Shown piece by piece: positions 49,674 to 59,160 of a stretch of DNA of 64,000 bases. How positions within the stretch are numbered: position 1 is the first letter of the stretch; the number at the start of each line of letters is the position of its first letter. The notes below the pieces were generated by a model. The model had not been told where the DNA came from and ran no database searches. It was given only the letters and a program-made list of their open reading frames with translations. The stretch is from Izhakiella australiensis (GTDB lineage: Bacteria; Pseudomonadota; Gammaproteobacteria; Enterobacterales; Enterobacteriaceae). The position numbers and the translations under genes were made by a program. The DNA is taken from assembly GCF_002006995.1 (NCBI RefSeq), contig NZ_MRUL01000003.1, positions 62,001-126,000 of the forward strand, written 5' to 3'.

Positions 49674-50422
49674 AACTGAACTACCGTATCGGGCAAATCG
49701 TCCCAAGCTCTAACATCACCATGGAAACCGAAATACCGGCGATGCTGCAAGCGCGCCAGCTGATCCGCCCGGAGCGCTTTACCTTTCACTCCAGCCGCAT
49801 GCGGATGAAGCACGTCAATAAAGATGAGCTGGCGGCGATGGATAAAGAGTCAGACCGCTGCGCCCTTGAGCTTTCCGACGCGCAGGTCGACGTACTGGGT
49901 TACGCCTGCCTGGTGGCGATTATGGCCATGGGTCCCGGCTACCATCGCCAGTCCCAGCAGCGTTTAACCGCCGTAACCCGCGACAACGCGGCGCTGGCGC
50001 CGGTCATCACCAGCGCTGGTGCGCTGGTGGAAGCCTTGCATACCATGGGAGCGAAAAAGATCGCGCTGGTGGCGCCCTATATGAAGCCGCTGACGGAATT
50101 AGTGGTGGATTATATCCAGCAAGAGGGAATTGAGGTGAAGACCTGGCGCGCGCTGGAAATTGCCGATAACCTGGCGGTAGCTCGCCACGATCCCAATAAT
50201 CTGCCGGCCATCGTCGCCGACATGCCGCTGGATGATATTGACGTGGTGGTCCTGTCAGCCTGCGTGCAGATGCCGTCGCTGCCTGCGGTCGCGAAGGTGG
50301 AAGCTCAGACCGGTAAGCCGGTGATCACCGCAGCCATCGCCACTACCTATGCCCTGCTAAAAGCCCTCGAGCTGGAACCGGTGGTACCGGGCGCCGGCGC
50401 GCTGCTTTCCGGCGCCTGGTAA
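49670..50422 (+). CDS. nicE: Maleate cis-trans isomerase NicE
   Basis: Cofactor-free isomerase of the Asp/Glu racemase superfamily; converts maleate to fumarate, which enters the citrate cycle. 250 residues. The two catalytic cysteines are present: Cys80 (LGYACLVAIM) and Cys198 (VLSACVQMPS). Start overlaps the nicD stop (ATGA). Confidence 0.95.
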
Positions 50423-50434
50423 CGGGAGGAGATG

Positions 50435-51073
50435 ATGTCACAAACGGCAAGTGAAAATTATGCCGGCGTCTGGGGAAATCGTATCGGCTTTGGCCGGCGC
50501 CCCGCGCTGCTGATGGTTGATTTTATGCAGGGCTACATTACCCCTGGCGCGCCGCTTTATGCGCCAGGGGTGGTGACGGCGGTTGAAGAGTCGCGCACGC
50601 TGTTGCAGGCGGCGCGCGATAGCGCAATAACGGTCATTCATAGCCAGATCCGCTATCATCCGGCGCACCAGCGCGACGGCGGTATCTGGGTACAGAAGGC
50701 GCCGGTCATGCGCGATATGGTGGAAGGCAACCCTCTGGCCGCTTTTTGCCCGCAGGTGCTACCGCTGGCGCAGGAGGTGGTGATCAGAAAACAGTATGCC
50801 AGCGCGTTCTTTGCCACGGCACTGGCACCGCTGCTGGTGGCCGAAGGGATTGATACGCTGCTGATTGCCGGCTGTTCCACCAGCGGCTGCGTGCGGGCGA
50901 CCGCCGTCGATGCATTACAGCACGGCTTTCGCGCCATGGTGGTACGCGAATGCGTTGGCGACCGGCATCCCGAACCGCATGAAGCCAATCTTTTTGATAT
51001 TGACAGTAAGTACGGCGACGTAGTGAGCAAAGCCGACGCGCTTACTTATTTGGGACAGATAAGCGCCCGCTAA
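50435..51073 (+). CDS. nicF: Maleamate amidohydrolase NicF
   Basis: Isochorismatase-like cysteine amidase releasing ammonia from maleamate. 212 residues from the second of two adjacent ATGs (50435), which has the better spacing to GGGAGGA. Triad by homology: Asp in LLMVDFMQGY, Lys in VIRKQYASAF, and Cys in CSTSGCVRATAVD. 12 nt after nicE. Confidence 0.94.
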   Translation: MSQTASENYAGVWGNRIGFGRRPALLMVDFMQGYITPGAPLYAPGVVTAVEESRTLLQAARDSAITVIHSQIRYHPAHQRDGGIWVQKAPVMRDMVEGNPLAAFCPQVLPLAQEVVIRKQYASAFFATALAPLLVAEGIDTLLIAGCSTSGCVRATAVDALQHGFRAMVVRECVGDRHPEPHEANLFDIDSKYGDVVSKADALTYLGQISAR

Positions 51074-51175
51074 GGGCGCAGTTCACCTGCACGGAGTGCG
51101 CAGAAACAAGACGTTCAGCAACGCTGTGGACGCATTACAATATGCCCATCAGGGCCATCGCGCTCGGAGAAGATT

Positions 51176-52486
51176 ATGACTATTGTTTCTACCCGTCCTG
51201 CTGTTATGGCAGCTGAGGACACCGCTTCGATTTATCGCAAGATCACCTGGAAGCTAATCCCTTTTCTCTGTTTGTGTTATCTCGCCGCTTACCTGGACCG
51301 AATAAATATCGGCCTCGCCAAGCTGCAAATGACCAACGACCTGGCCCTGAGCGAAACCGCCTTCGGACTGGGCGCCGGCCTCTTTTTCGTCGGTTATATT
51401 CTGTTTGAAGTGCCGAGCAACCTGATTTTGCAGCGCGTGGGCGCCAAAATATGGATTGCCCGCATTATGATCACCTGGGGCTTACTTTCCACCGCCACGC
51501 TGCTGGTACAAACGCCCATGCAGTTTTACATCATCCGCTTTTTTCTCGGCGCGGCGGAGGCCGGCTTCCTGCCCGGCGTGCTGTTTTATCTCACTAAATG
51601 GTATCCCTCCTGGCGCCGCAGCCGCATCATCGCGCTGTTTATGATCGGCCTGCCGCTATCAAGCCTGATCGGCGGACCGGTTTCCGGCTGGATAATGGGA
51701 CATTTTCACTCAGTTTATGGTATGCGCGGCTGGCAGTGGCTGTTCCTGCTGGAAGGGCTACCCAGCGTACTGCTGGGGGTACTGACCTTCTGGGTACTGC
51801 CAAATAACGTCGAAAGCGCCGCCTGGCTAAGCAGCAGTGAAAAGCAAAGCGTGCAAAACGAGCTGGAAAATGATGAAAAGGATAGCGAAGGCGTCAAACA
51901 CAGTCTGCGCGACGGGCTGCTCAATATTCGCGTAGTGATGCTCGGCGGCATTGATTTTTCGATTTTACTTAGCGCCTACGCCATGGGTTTCTGGATGCCA
52001 ACCTTTATCAGAAACGCAGGCATGACGGATATCAGCACCATCGGTTATCTGACGGCCATTCCCAGCCTGGCGGCGCTAATCGGCATGCTGGCTATCGGCA
52101 GCAGTTCAGACCGGATGCGCGAGCGCCGCTGGCATATCATCATCCCCTTTATTATCGGGGCTGCGGCAATGGGCGCCAGCCCGCTATTCTCCCACAGCGT
52201 GGCGATGACGGTGGTGCTGTTTTCCATTGCCCAGGCGATGATTATCGGCGCCGTGCCGGTATTTTTCAGCCTGCCAGCCACCTTCCTGCGCGGCACGGCA
52301 GCGGCGGCCGGCTTCGCGCTGGCCTGCTCAATTGCCAACATCGCCGGACTGGTCAGCAATTCCGTCATGGGGATAGCGCTGGATATGACCGGCAGCAGCA
52401 ACGGCGCGCTGTGGTTTTTCGCCGTCTGCCTGCTGTTAAGCTCGCTGCTGGTCATCGCCCTGCCGGCGAAGCTGGTGAATCGCTAA
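51176..52486 (+). CDS. nicT: MFS transporter NicT (nicotinate/6-hydroxynicotinate uptake)
   Basis: 436-residue major facilitator of the anion:cation symporter family, about 12 segments. LCYLAAYLDRINIGLAKLQM and ARIMITWGLLSTATLLVQTP are typical of ACS/phthalate-type carriers, including P. putida NicT. Ends the nicCDEF run 102 nt after nicF, followed by a weak terminator. Substrate is inferred from context. Confidence 0.85.
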   Translation: MTIVSTRPAVMAAEDTASIYRKITWKLIPFLCLCYLAAYLDRINIGLAKLQMTNDLALSETAFGLGAGLFFVGYILFEVPSNLILQRVGAKIWIARIMITWGLLSTATLLVQTPMQFYIIRFFLGAAEAGFLPGVLFYLTKWYPSWRRSRIIALFMIGLPLSSLIGGPVSGWIMGHFHSVYGMRGWQWLFLLEGLPSVLLGVLTFWVLPNNVESAAWLSSSEKQSVQNELENDEKDSEGVKHSLRDGLLNIRVVMLGGIDFSILLSAYAMGFWMPTFIRNAGMTDISTIGYLTAIPSLAALIGMLAIGSSSDRMRERRWHIIIPFIIGAAAMGASPLFSHSVAMTVVLFSIAQAMIIGAVPVFFSLPATFLRGTAAAAGFALACSIANIAGLVSNSVMGIALDMTGSSNGALWFFAVCLLLSSLLVIALPAKLVNR

Positions 52487-52512
52487 GGGCAATGCGGTTA
52501 TCGTAATACTAT

Positions 52513-52551
52513 CAGCCCCGCCGGCGGCAACGTCGGTGGGGCTGCTGTTTT
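52513..52551 (+). terminator. nicT terminator
   Basis: CAGCCCCGCCG (52513-52523) pairs with CGGTGGGGCTG (52534-52544, one G-U) around a 10-nt loop. The following CTGTTTTA is a short T run. Confidence 0.65.
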
Positions 52552-52585
52552 AGCGGTTTGTCGGGCGGCGGGAAATAGCTTTTGC

Positions 52586-52774
52586 TCAGGGCCGCAGGCC
52601 CGGTTGGGGAAAGGGTCTGGCAGGCTGGCACTGTTCGGTATCAGCGGCATTTAATGGCGTAGCACGAGAGGTTGAAAGCCAGGTAGCAAGAAATACCACG
52701 ATGACCGTTACCAGCGCAGCACTCAGCAGACCAATCACGGCCAGCAGCTTATCCTCCGTTTCGTAGCTGTCCAT
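52586..52774 (-). CDS. Small single-pass membrane protein (62 aa)
   Basis: Not recognised. MDSYETEDKLLAVIGLLSAA starts directly after GGAGGAG (spacing 4-5 nt), which fixes the start; the longer frame to 52825 lacks a ribosome site. A hydrophobic segment at about residues 10-33, an acidic N-terminus and a Pro-rich tail. Follows a second small membrane protein gene in the same direction, 38 nt apart. Confidence 0.6.
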   Translation of the reverse strand: MDSYETEDKLLAVIGLLSAALVTVIVVFLATWLSTSRATPLNAADTEQCQPARPFPQPGLRP

Positions 52775-52812
52775 CTTCTCCTCCGGCAAGCTCGCTAACG
52801 CTGACGAATTAG

Positions 52813-52953
52813 TCAGGTCATCCACAACGTAATAATCAGCACAAAGATTATAAGAATAAAAGAAGCGACTGCAAGCACCACCACGGCGAACTGCGCGTCA
52901 TCCAACGGAACGCGGTTATCATTTTCAGGCGGTAGATCAGAGGGCTTCTTCAT
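52813..52953 (-). CDS. Small single-pass membrane protein (46 aa)
   Basis: Not recognised. Reads MKKPSDLPPENDNRVPLDDA then the hydrophobic segment FAVVVLAVASFILIIFVLII and ends TLWMT. A GTG at 52965 in frame, with GGAA 5 nt before it, is an alternative start (50 aa). Charged N-terminus with one membrane helix at the C-terminal end. Pairs with the downstream 62-aa gene. Confidence 0.5.
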   Translation of the reverse strand: MKKPSDLPPENDNRVPLDDAQFAVVVLAVASFILIIFVLIITLWMT

Positions 52954-52965
52954 CAGGGCAATCAC

Positions 52966-53422
52966 ATCAATTCCGGCTTGTGAACCGGCGACAGCATCAG
53001 GAGAGATTAACTATCCCGGCAATAATCTATTCTGCGGGAGAACCGGGATAGATTAGCACATTATGCCGATAGCCGTAAGCTAAAAAACCGTCAGCGCTTT
53101 ATCTGTAGCACCGTAATCAATATAATGCCTCGCTTTTCTCAGGCAGGCTTATAGCATGCCAGTATGAATTATTAATTACCGGCATTATTAAATTGCTTTA
53201 ATAAGTTTGCTGCCGGACAAAAATGGCATTCCAGGGTAGAACACGCCATAAAACGCGGCGAAATTGCCGATGAACAAGCAGGATATAGCGTAAGTTTCCG
53301 CAGCGGGCTGATCTAAGATTTTTCTTACTCCGGCAGATAGACTTATTACCCACTACCCGGATAATATTCCGCCAATATACTCTGAGAAACTGGCATTAAC
53401 CCGCGCGGTTACTGTATCCATC
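52966..53422. other. Intergenic region upstream of the GGDEF-EAL gene
   Basis: About 457 nt with no supported gene. It contains the inverted repeat CTATCCCGG (53011-53019) / CCGGGATAG (53043-53051) and AT-rich DNA at 53150-53220. No promoter can be named with confidence. Confidence 0.5.
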
Positions 53423-55429
53423 ATGCGTCGACATCACCTTCCTGAAGAAAGTGCATTTATTTTTAAGCAGGTGGTACAGCACAGTGCCAACGCCATATTT
53501 ATTACTGATAGCCAGGCAGCGCTTACTTTTGCCAATGAAGCCGGAGAATCGCTCTATCTGCGATTGCAGCAAAGCCAGCAGCTTGCGCTATTGCTCAGCG
53601 CAGACCACCCCCAGTTCGAGTTGACCGATGGCCGCCAGCCCCAATGGCTGCATTGCCAGGTCGCGCCGCTCACTGACCAACGCTATTCCGGCTTTCTGGT
53701 GATCGCCACCGATATTACCACTGAACTTCATGCCCAGCGCGAAGAAGCGCATCTGCGCTGGCGGCTTGAGCAGACCATGGAGATCACCGAAGAGGGCTTC
53801 TGGTTTTGGGATATGCAGAGTAATGAAATCACCCACAATCACTTCTGGCGGCAAATTTTCGCGATTGAAGATGAAGAACTGACGCATCCGGTATACGCAC
53901 TTGAACAGCTGATTCATCCGGACGATCGTGATGAAGTAAAGCGGCAAATGCGCGAGCATTTGCGTGGTCATACCCCGATGTTTAACTGCCAGTACCGCAT
54001 TGTTACCCCCCACGACGAAATTCGTTGGATCCACAACACCGGAAAAGCGGTACGTCATGACGGTAAAGGCATGGCGACCGAAATGGTAGGTAAGGCAAAA
54101 GATATCACTGCCGAAATGCAGCGTCAGCAGGAGATGCACCATCTCGCCTGGCATGACCAGCTGACGCAGTTGGATAACCGCTCACGCTTCCTGCACAAAA
54201 TTGAGCTATCGCGGCAGCTGACCCAGCTTGAAGGCGAATATGCCGCCCTGCTCTATCTGGATTTAAATCGCTTTAAAGAGGTCAATGATACCCTGGGTCA
54301 TAATGCGGGCGATGCCTTACTGCAGGAAGTCGCGCGGCGCTTACGCGCCGCAATCCGCAGCCACGATGCGATTGCCCGACTGGGCGGCGATGAGTTTGCC
54401 GTGCTGGTGAATCACCTTGGCGATAACGAACAGGAAGCGCGCAGTAAGCTAACGGTGATGATGAACCGCCTGCTGCAAAATCTGACGCGCGATGTTGATC
54501 TGGAAGGTAGCGTGGTCAGCGTCTCCAGCAGCCTGGGGGTTTACCTGTTCCGCAAAGATGCCGGCCCGGTCGCCGATATGCTACATAAAGCCGATATGGC
54601 GCAGTATTACTCGAAAAAGAACCGCCGCCGCTGGATGTTCTGGTCAAGCCGCCTGCGTGAAGAGCAGCATCATCGCGATACCATCGAAAGCGGCTTGAAA
54701 AGAGCGCTGGATAACGGCGAGTTCTTCCTTGAGTACCAGCCGCAATATTCCCGTCTCGGCCACGCCTCAGGCCTGGAAGCACTGTTGCGCTGGCGTACGC
54801 CGGAAGGAAAACTGATTGCGCCGACCACCTTTCTGCCGGTCGCGGAAAGCACCGGCCTGATCCGCCAGATAAGCGACTGGGTGCTTAATGAAGCCGGCCA
54901 GCAGCTAGCCCGCTGGCATCGCCAGCCGGGCATGGAGGCGATGCGGGTATCGGTCAACGTCAGCCCACGCCACCTGAAACGCAATGACTTTATTCGCGTT
55001 ATGGAGCGCGTGCTGCTGCAAAACAATATCCAGCCGCATCAACTGACCATTGAAGTACTGGAAACGGCGCTCACTAACGATTTTGCCGAAGCGCAGCGCA
55101 AGTTTAATGCGCTGCATGACATGCAGGTCCGCATCGCGCTGGATAACTTTGGTACCGGTATGGCATCACTGACGGGCCTGCGCCAGCTCACTATCGACGA
55201 AGTCAAAATAGACCGCTCATTTGTTCAGGCGGTAAATCAACAGGGTGATTATCTGGTGACGGTACGCGCGATCGTCGCCATGTGTCAGGCGCTTTCCATT
55301 GAAGTTGTGGCCGAAGGGGTGGAAAACAGCGCGCAGTTTAGCGCGCTGGCGGATATCGGCTGCGACCGCTTTCAGGGTTGGTTCTTCTCCCGTTCGCTGT
55401 CACCGGACAAGCTCGTCGAAGTGCTTTAA
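53423..55429 (+). CDS. PAS-GGDEF-EAL c-di-GMP signalling protein
   Basis: 668 residues, no membrane segments. Two PAS-like domains (about 10-100 and 112-232, the second with FWFWDMQSNEITHNHFWRQI), a GGDEF domain (about 240-410) with an intact GGDEF at 321-325 and an RSHD inhibition site at 312-315, and an EAL domain (about 420-668) with EALLRW (452-454), KIDRSF and EGVE. The usual DDFGTG metal loop reads DNFGTG (Asp574-Asn575), so phosphodiesterase activity may be reduced or lost while cyclase activity looks possible. Not close enough to a named E. coli protein to assign a symbol. Confidence 0.92.
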   Translation: MRRHHLPEESAFIFKQVVQHSANAIFITDSQAALTFANEAGESLYLRLQQSQQLALLLSADHPQFELTDGRQPQWLHCQVAPLTDQRYSGFLVIATDITTELHAQREEAHLRWRLEQTMEITEEGFWFWDMQSNEITHNHFWRQIFAIEDEELTHPVYALEQLIHPDDRDEVKRQMREHLRGHTPMFNCQYRIVTPHDEIRWIHNTGKAVRHDGKGMATEMVGKAKDITAEMQRQQEMHHLAWHDQLTQLDNRSRFLHKIELSRQLTQLEGEYAALLYLDLNRFKEVNDTLGHNAGDALLQEVARRLRAAIRSHDAIARLGGDEFAVLVNHLGDNEQEARSKLTVMMNRLLQNLTRDVDLEGSVVSVSSSLGVYLFRKDAGPVADMLHKADMAQYYSKKNRRRWMFWSSRLREEQHHRDTIESGLKRALDNGEFFLEYQPQYSRLGHASGLEALLRWRTPEGKLIAPTTFLPVAESTGLIRQISDWVLNEAGQQLARWHRQPGMEAMRVSVNVSPRHLKRNDFIRVMERVLLQNNIQPHQLTIEVLETALTNDFAEAQRKFNALHDMQVRIALDNFGTGMASLTGLRQLTIDEVKIDRSFVQAVNQQGDYLVTVRAIVAMCQALSIEVVAEGVENSAQFSALADIGCDRFQGWFFSRSLSPDKLVEVL

Positions 55430-55522
55430 GCCTCCGCTCGCGTTGATTGCGTTTGGCGTCACGCGCCTGTTCAGCGGCCCTTGCGCGCGAGCCGTTCGGG
55501 GGTTGGGTAACCCCCTGCCGGA

Positions 55523-57754
55523 TTAGAAATCGTAGCTCATGGAGACTTTCAGCGTACGCGGCTGGCCCTGGTAGATATAGGTACCGTAGCTTTCAACGCT
55601 GGACCAGTAGTTCTCATTGGTAACGTTCTCAACGCCGACGCGCCATACCATGTCATTTTCCTGCAGCTTCATGCGATAGCGCACGCCCAAATCCAGCGTA
55701 GTGTAGCTATCGAGCTTTTTGGTATTGGCGGAGTTGGCATACTGCGAACCGCTGCGATTGACTCTGGCGGTGGCGGTCAGCCCCTCGATCGGTTTAATGT
55801 CGTATTCGGCGCCAAGGACCATATTGTAATGCGGCACGCCGATCGGCTCTTTGCCATCATAGGTGCCGCCTGCGGTACGCACCATGGTCGGATCAAGCCA
55901 GGTCGCGCCGCCGTTGAGACGCAGTCCCAACATCGGCTCGCCGAACAGGCTCAGCTCAACGCCGCGATGGCGCTGTTCGCCGTCCAGCACGTAGGCACCA
56001 GCGCTGTTGAGGATGCCGGAAGGTTTACGGATGTCAAACAGCGCCAGTGAACCGCCGATGCGGCCAAAGTCGGCTTTAACGCCCACCTCATTTTGTTTAG
56101 AGTGCGCAACGCCGGTGGTCTGACCGTAGTTGGTCGCCGTGTTCGGTGCCGCACTGCCCGGTTGCAACGCTTCAATGTGGTTGGCATACAGCGAGATTGA
56201 CTGCCAGGGTTTTACCACCAGACCATAAGCTGGCGTCCAGCGGCTCTTAATAAAGCGCGAGCTGTCATCTTCCAGTCCGGTGGTGTAGCTATAGTTGCGC
56301 ACCTCAACCCGCTGGTGGCGGGCGCCAAGCGTCAGCAATACCCGGTCGTCCAGCATGCCAAGCGTATCGGAGAGCAATACCCCTTCGGTGCGGGTGCGCG
56401 CGGTCACGCCCGGCGAGCTGTAATCGCCAGCGCCGCCGGTCACCGTCGGGCGCGGTACTTCAATCGGATCGTAAATATTGGTGTTTTGCAGGCTGGTGCC
56501 TGAACGCCAGGCGGTCTTATCGCGTTTGGTGAGCGCCGAATAGCCGACGTTGACGCTGTGGCTGATAAAACCGGTGTTGAACTTACCGCGTACGCCCGCC
56601 ATACCGCTGAAGGCGTCGATGTATTTATTGGTATCAAGCAGGCTGACGGTGGCGTCACCGTTACTGTTGATGAGCTTCGGCGATGAATAGGCGCCAAGCT
56701 CGTGCGAATGCTGGCCGCCCATGGCGCCGTACAGCGTCCAGCTGTCGGTCAGGTCATACTCGGCGCGCGCCATACCGAACTGGCTTTCAATATCGCTGTA
56801 GACCCATTTCTGACTGTAGTTGCTGGTAGTCGACGGCAGGCCAGGAATATCGTTCACGCCGGTAATACCGACCCCGATGCGTCCGTTGTGGTAGGTCTGC
56901 TTCTGGTAACCCACGTCAAGCGAAGTGCGCAGGCTATCGCCGCGATAATCCAGCCCCAGCGAGGCCAGAGTAGTACGGCGCTTGTCGCGATCAACCGCCG
57001 TGTCGCCCTCACGCTGCAGCAGGTTAACGCGCGCGCCGAACTGGTTGTTATCACCAAAGCGGCGCCCGGCGTCCAGCGAGGTGCCAATTTGCGAACGCGA
57101 AGTGTAATCAACGCCGAGGCGGGTCAGCGGCGTATCGTCGGCGTGCTTAGGCTCAAGGTTGATCATGCCGCCGACGCCGCTGAGGCCGGCGCCGTTCATC
57201 AGCGCGTTAGAGCCTTTAAAAATCTCCACGCGCTCAATCATATTCGTGGAAACCACCTGACGCGGCATAATGCCTTGTAAGCCGCCGAAACTCATGTCAT
57301 CGCCGTCCAGCTGGAAGCCGCGAATGCGATAGTTTTCCGAGAAGTTGCCGAATCCCTGCACGTTTTGCACTGAGGGATCGTTGGTGACGATATCAGCAAT
57401 GCTCTGCGCCTGCTGGTCAGCAATCATTTTGCTGGTATAGCCAACGATATTAAAGGGAACGTCCTGCGCCCGCTGTTCGCCCAGCATTCCCATACGCCCG
57501 CCGTTGGCTATCTGGCCGTCGAGATAAGCCGGTACCAGCTGATCGCCGCCGGGTTTGAAGTTGTCGTCCGGCGTCGCGATAACCGTCATCGTCTGAGCGT
57601 TAGCGCTGGCGATGTCGGGCTTCGCCGGGCTGCTGCCGGCGGCGGAATTAGCAGAAGAAACGCTGGCGGCCATTCCCGGTGTGATGCTGGCGGCGATAAT
57701 CAGCGTCAGCAGGCTGACGCGAAAGCCAGCGCTGGATGGTGTTAAAGTGCGCAT
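55523..57754 (-). CDS. TonB-dependent siderophore receptor
   Basis: 743-residue outer-membrane receptor. Signal peptide ending SITPGMA, a TonB box QTMTVIA (about residues 54-60), a plug domain (ENYRIRGFQLDGDDMSFGGL; VERVEIFKGSNALMNG-type motif) and a 22-strand barrel ending in aromatic SMSYDF. Resembles FhuE/FoxA-type receptors for hydroxamate-like ferric siderophores, but the ligand cannot be told. A Fur-box-like site lies just upstream. No siderophore synthesis or ABC genes adjoin it. Confidence 0.9.
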   Translation of the reverse strand: MRTLTPSSAGFRVSLLTLIIAASITPGMAASVSSANSAAGSSPAKPDIASANAQTMTVIATPDDNFKPGGDQLVPAYLDGQIANGGRMGMLGEQRAQDVPFNIVGYTSKMIADQQAQSIADIVTNDPSVQNVQGFGNFSENYRIRGFQLDGDDMSFGGLQGIMPRQVVSTNMIERVEIFKGSNALMNGAGLSGVGGMINLEPKHADDTPLTRLGVDYTSRSQIGTSLDAGRRFGDNNQFGARVNLLQREGDTAVDRDKRRTTLASLGLDYRGDSLRTSLDVGYQKQTYHNGRIGVGITGVNDIPGLPSTTSNYSQKWVYSDIESQFGMARAEYDLTDSWTLYGAMGGQHSHELGAYSSPKLINSNGDATVSLLDTNKYIDAFSGMAGVRGKFNTGFISHSVNVGYSALTKRDKTAWRSGTSLQNTNIYDPIEVPRPTVTGGAGDYSSPGVTARTRTEGVLLSDTLGMLDDRVLLTLGARHQRVEVRNYSYTTGLEDDSSRFIKSRWTPAYGLVVKPWQSISLYANHIEALQPGSAAPNTATNYGQTTGVAHSKQNEVGVKADFGRIGGSLALFDIRKPSGILNSAGAYVLDGEQRHRGVELSLFGEPMLGLRLNGGATWLDPTMVRTAGGTYDGKEPIGVPHYNMVLGAEYDIKPIEGLTATARVNRSGSQYANSANTKKLDSYTTLDLGVRYRMKLQENDMVWRVGVENVTNENYWSSVESYGTYIYQGQPRTLKVSMSYDF

Positions 57755-57774
57755 AAATACCTACAAAATGTAAT

Positions 57775-57793
57775 GTAAATGAGAATAGTTTTA
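57775..57793. promoter_or_regulatory. Fur-box-like site upstream of the TonB receptor
   Basis: GTAAATGAGAATAGTTTTA matches the 19-bp Fur consensus at 12 positions, with the core AATGAGAAT intact. It lies 21 nt upstream of the receptor start codon, as expected for iron repression. Confidence 0.65.
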
Positions 57794-57933
57794 ATTCGGG
57801 TTACGATTATGCTCGCGACGTAAGCAAATGCAAGTATCAATGTATACGTTCGGCCTAAATTTACGTTTTGTTAGCACTCGGGAACGGAAAGCAGCCGCTA
57901 AATCGCTGCTGGCAAGGAGGGCGTCACTGGCGC

Positions 57934-59160
57934 TTAGCGCCAGCGTTTAAAAATTAACGAGGTATTGATGCCGCCAAAAGCAAAATTATTACTTTGAATA
58001 AAATCGGTCTCTATGTGGCGCGGCCGGTGCATGATGTAATCCAGCGCCGCGCAGTCCGACGCTGGCTGCTGCAAATTAAGCGTGGGGGCAAACCAGCCCT
58101 CACGCATCATCTCAATACTCATCCAGGCTTCCAGCGCGCCGCAGGCGCCGAGGGTATGGCCAAAATAGCTCTTCAGCGACGAAATCGGCGTTCGATCGCC
58201 AAATACTGCCGCCGTTGCATGGCTTTCCGCAACGTCGCCGCGATCGGTTGCGGTACCGTGAGCGTTGATATAGCCGATATCCTGCGGCGCCAGCCCGGCG
58301 CTTTGCAACGCCCGCTCAATGCAGACCTGCATCGTTTGCCGCTGCGGCTGGGTGATGTGCGCCGCGTCGCAGTTGGTGTAAAAACCAACCAGCTCAGCCA
58401 GGATGGGGGCGCCACGCGCTTGTGCGTGATCCAGCGCTTCCAGAATCAGGGTTCCCGCCCCTTCGCCAATCACCAGACCGTCACGCGCGCTGTCAAAAGG
58501 CGACGGCGTGCTCTGCGGCCGATCGTTACGCTGGCTGGTGGCAAATAACGTATCGAAAACCGCCGCTTCCGACGGACATAGCTCCTCTGCCCCACCGGCC
58601 ACCATCACCGTCTGATAACCATGGCGGATCGCCTCCCAGGCATAGCCAATAGCCTGACTGCCGGAGGTACAGGCGCTTGAGGTCGGGATCACCCGGCCGC
58701 GCAGGCCAAAAAACAGGCCGGCGTTAACCGCCGTAGTATGCGGCATCATCTGCACGTAGGTGGTGCCGGTAATATTATTGGTATGCTTTTCGGTTAGCAT
58801 GGTGGCGAATTCGCTCACCGGCCCGGTGCTGCCGGTGGATGAGCCATAGGCAATGCCGGTCTCGCCATTAGTTAATACCGGATGGCCAATTAAGCCGGCC
58901 TGCTCCAGCGCCAGCTCGCTGGCGCGCGTTGCCAGCAGCGAAACCCGCCCCATTGAGCGAATGCGCTTGCGCGTATAGTGCTCTGGCAGGGTAAAACTGT
59001 CGATCGGTGCGCCGAGCTGCGTCAGCAGCCCCTGATAGACCTGCCATTCCGGCATATGGCGCACTGCGTTTTTCCCGAGCTTCAGGCCGTGGGCTACCTG
59101 CTCCCAGCGCTCGCCAAAGGCGGTCACGCCGCCCATGCCGGTGACGACCACCCGCTTCAT
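57934..59160 (-). CDS. apeR: Aryl polyene beta-ketoacyl-ACP synthase ApeR
   Basis: 408-residue FabF-type ketosynthase. Catalytic Cys in SSACTSGSQAIGY, and histidines in INAHGTATDRGD and YFGHTLGACGALE are all present. Order MMPL-DUF3261-KS-DH-KR-KS matches the distal half of aryl polyene clusters, whose last gene is ApeR. The ATG follows the ketoreductase stop with a one-base overlap. Confidence 0.85.
   Translation of the reverse strand: MKRVVVTGMGGVTAFGERWEQVAHGLKLGKNAVRHMPEWQVYQGLLTQLGAPIDSFTLPEHYTRKRIRSMGRVSLLATRASELALEQAGLIGHPVLTNGETGIAYGSSTGSTGPVSEFATMLTEKHTNNITGTTYVQMMPHTTAVNAGLFFGLRGRVIPTSSACTSGSQAIGYAWEAIRHGYQTVMVAGGAEELCPSEAAVFDTLFATSQRNDRPQSTPSPFDSARDGLVIGEGAGTLILEALDHAQARGAPILAELVGFYTNCDAAHITQPQRQTMQVCIERALQSAGLAPQDIGYINAHGTATDRGDVAESHATAAVFGDRTPISSLKSYFGHTLGACGALEAWMSIEMMREGWFAPTLNLQQPASDCAALDYIMHRPRHIETDFIQSNNFAFGGINTSLIFKRWR

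Noticed and set aside
53064-53071. GCCGATAG upstream of the GGDEF-EAL gene as a sigma-28 promoter
   Set aside because: There is no TAAA-like -35 at 15 nt spacing and it is about 350 nt from the gene.
55498-55515. GGGGGTT/AACCCCC hairpin between the GGDEF-EAL gene and the TonB receptor as a terminator
   Set aside because: Stem is good but neither strand has a T run after it, so it is only a possible structure and is not listed as a terminator.
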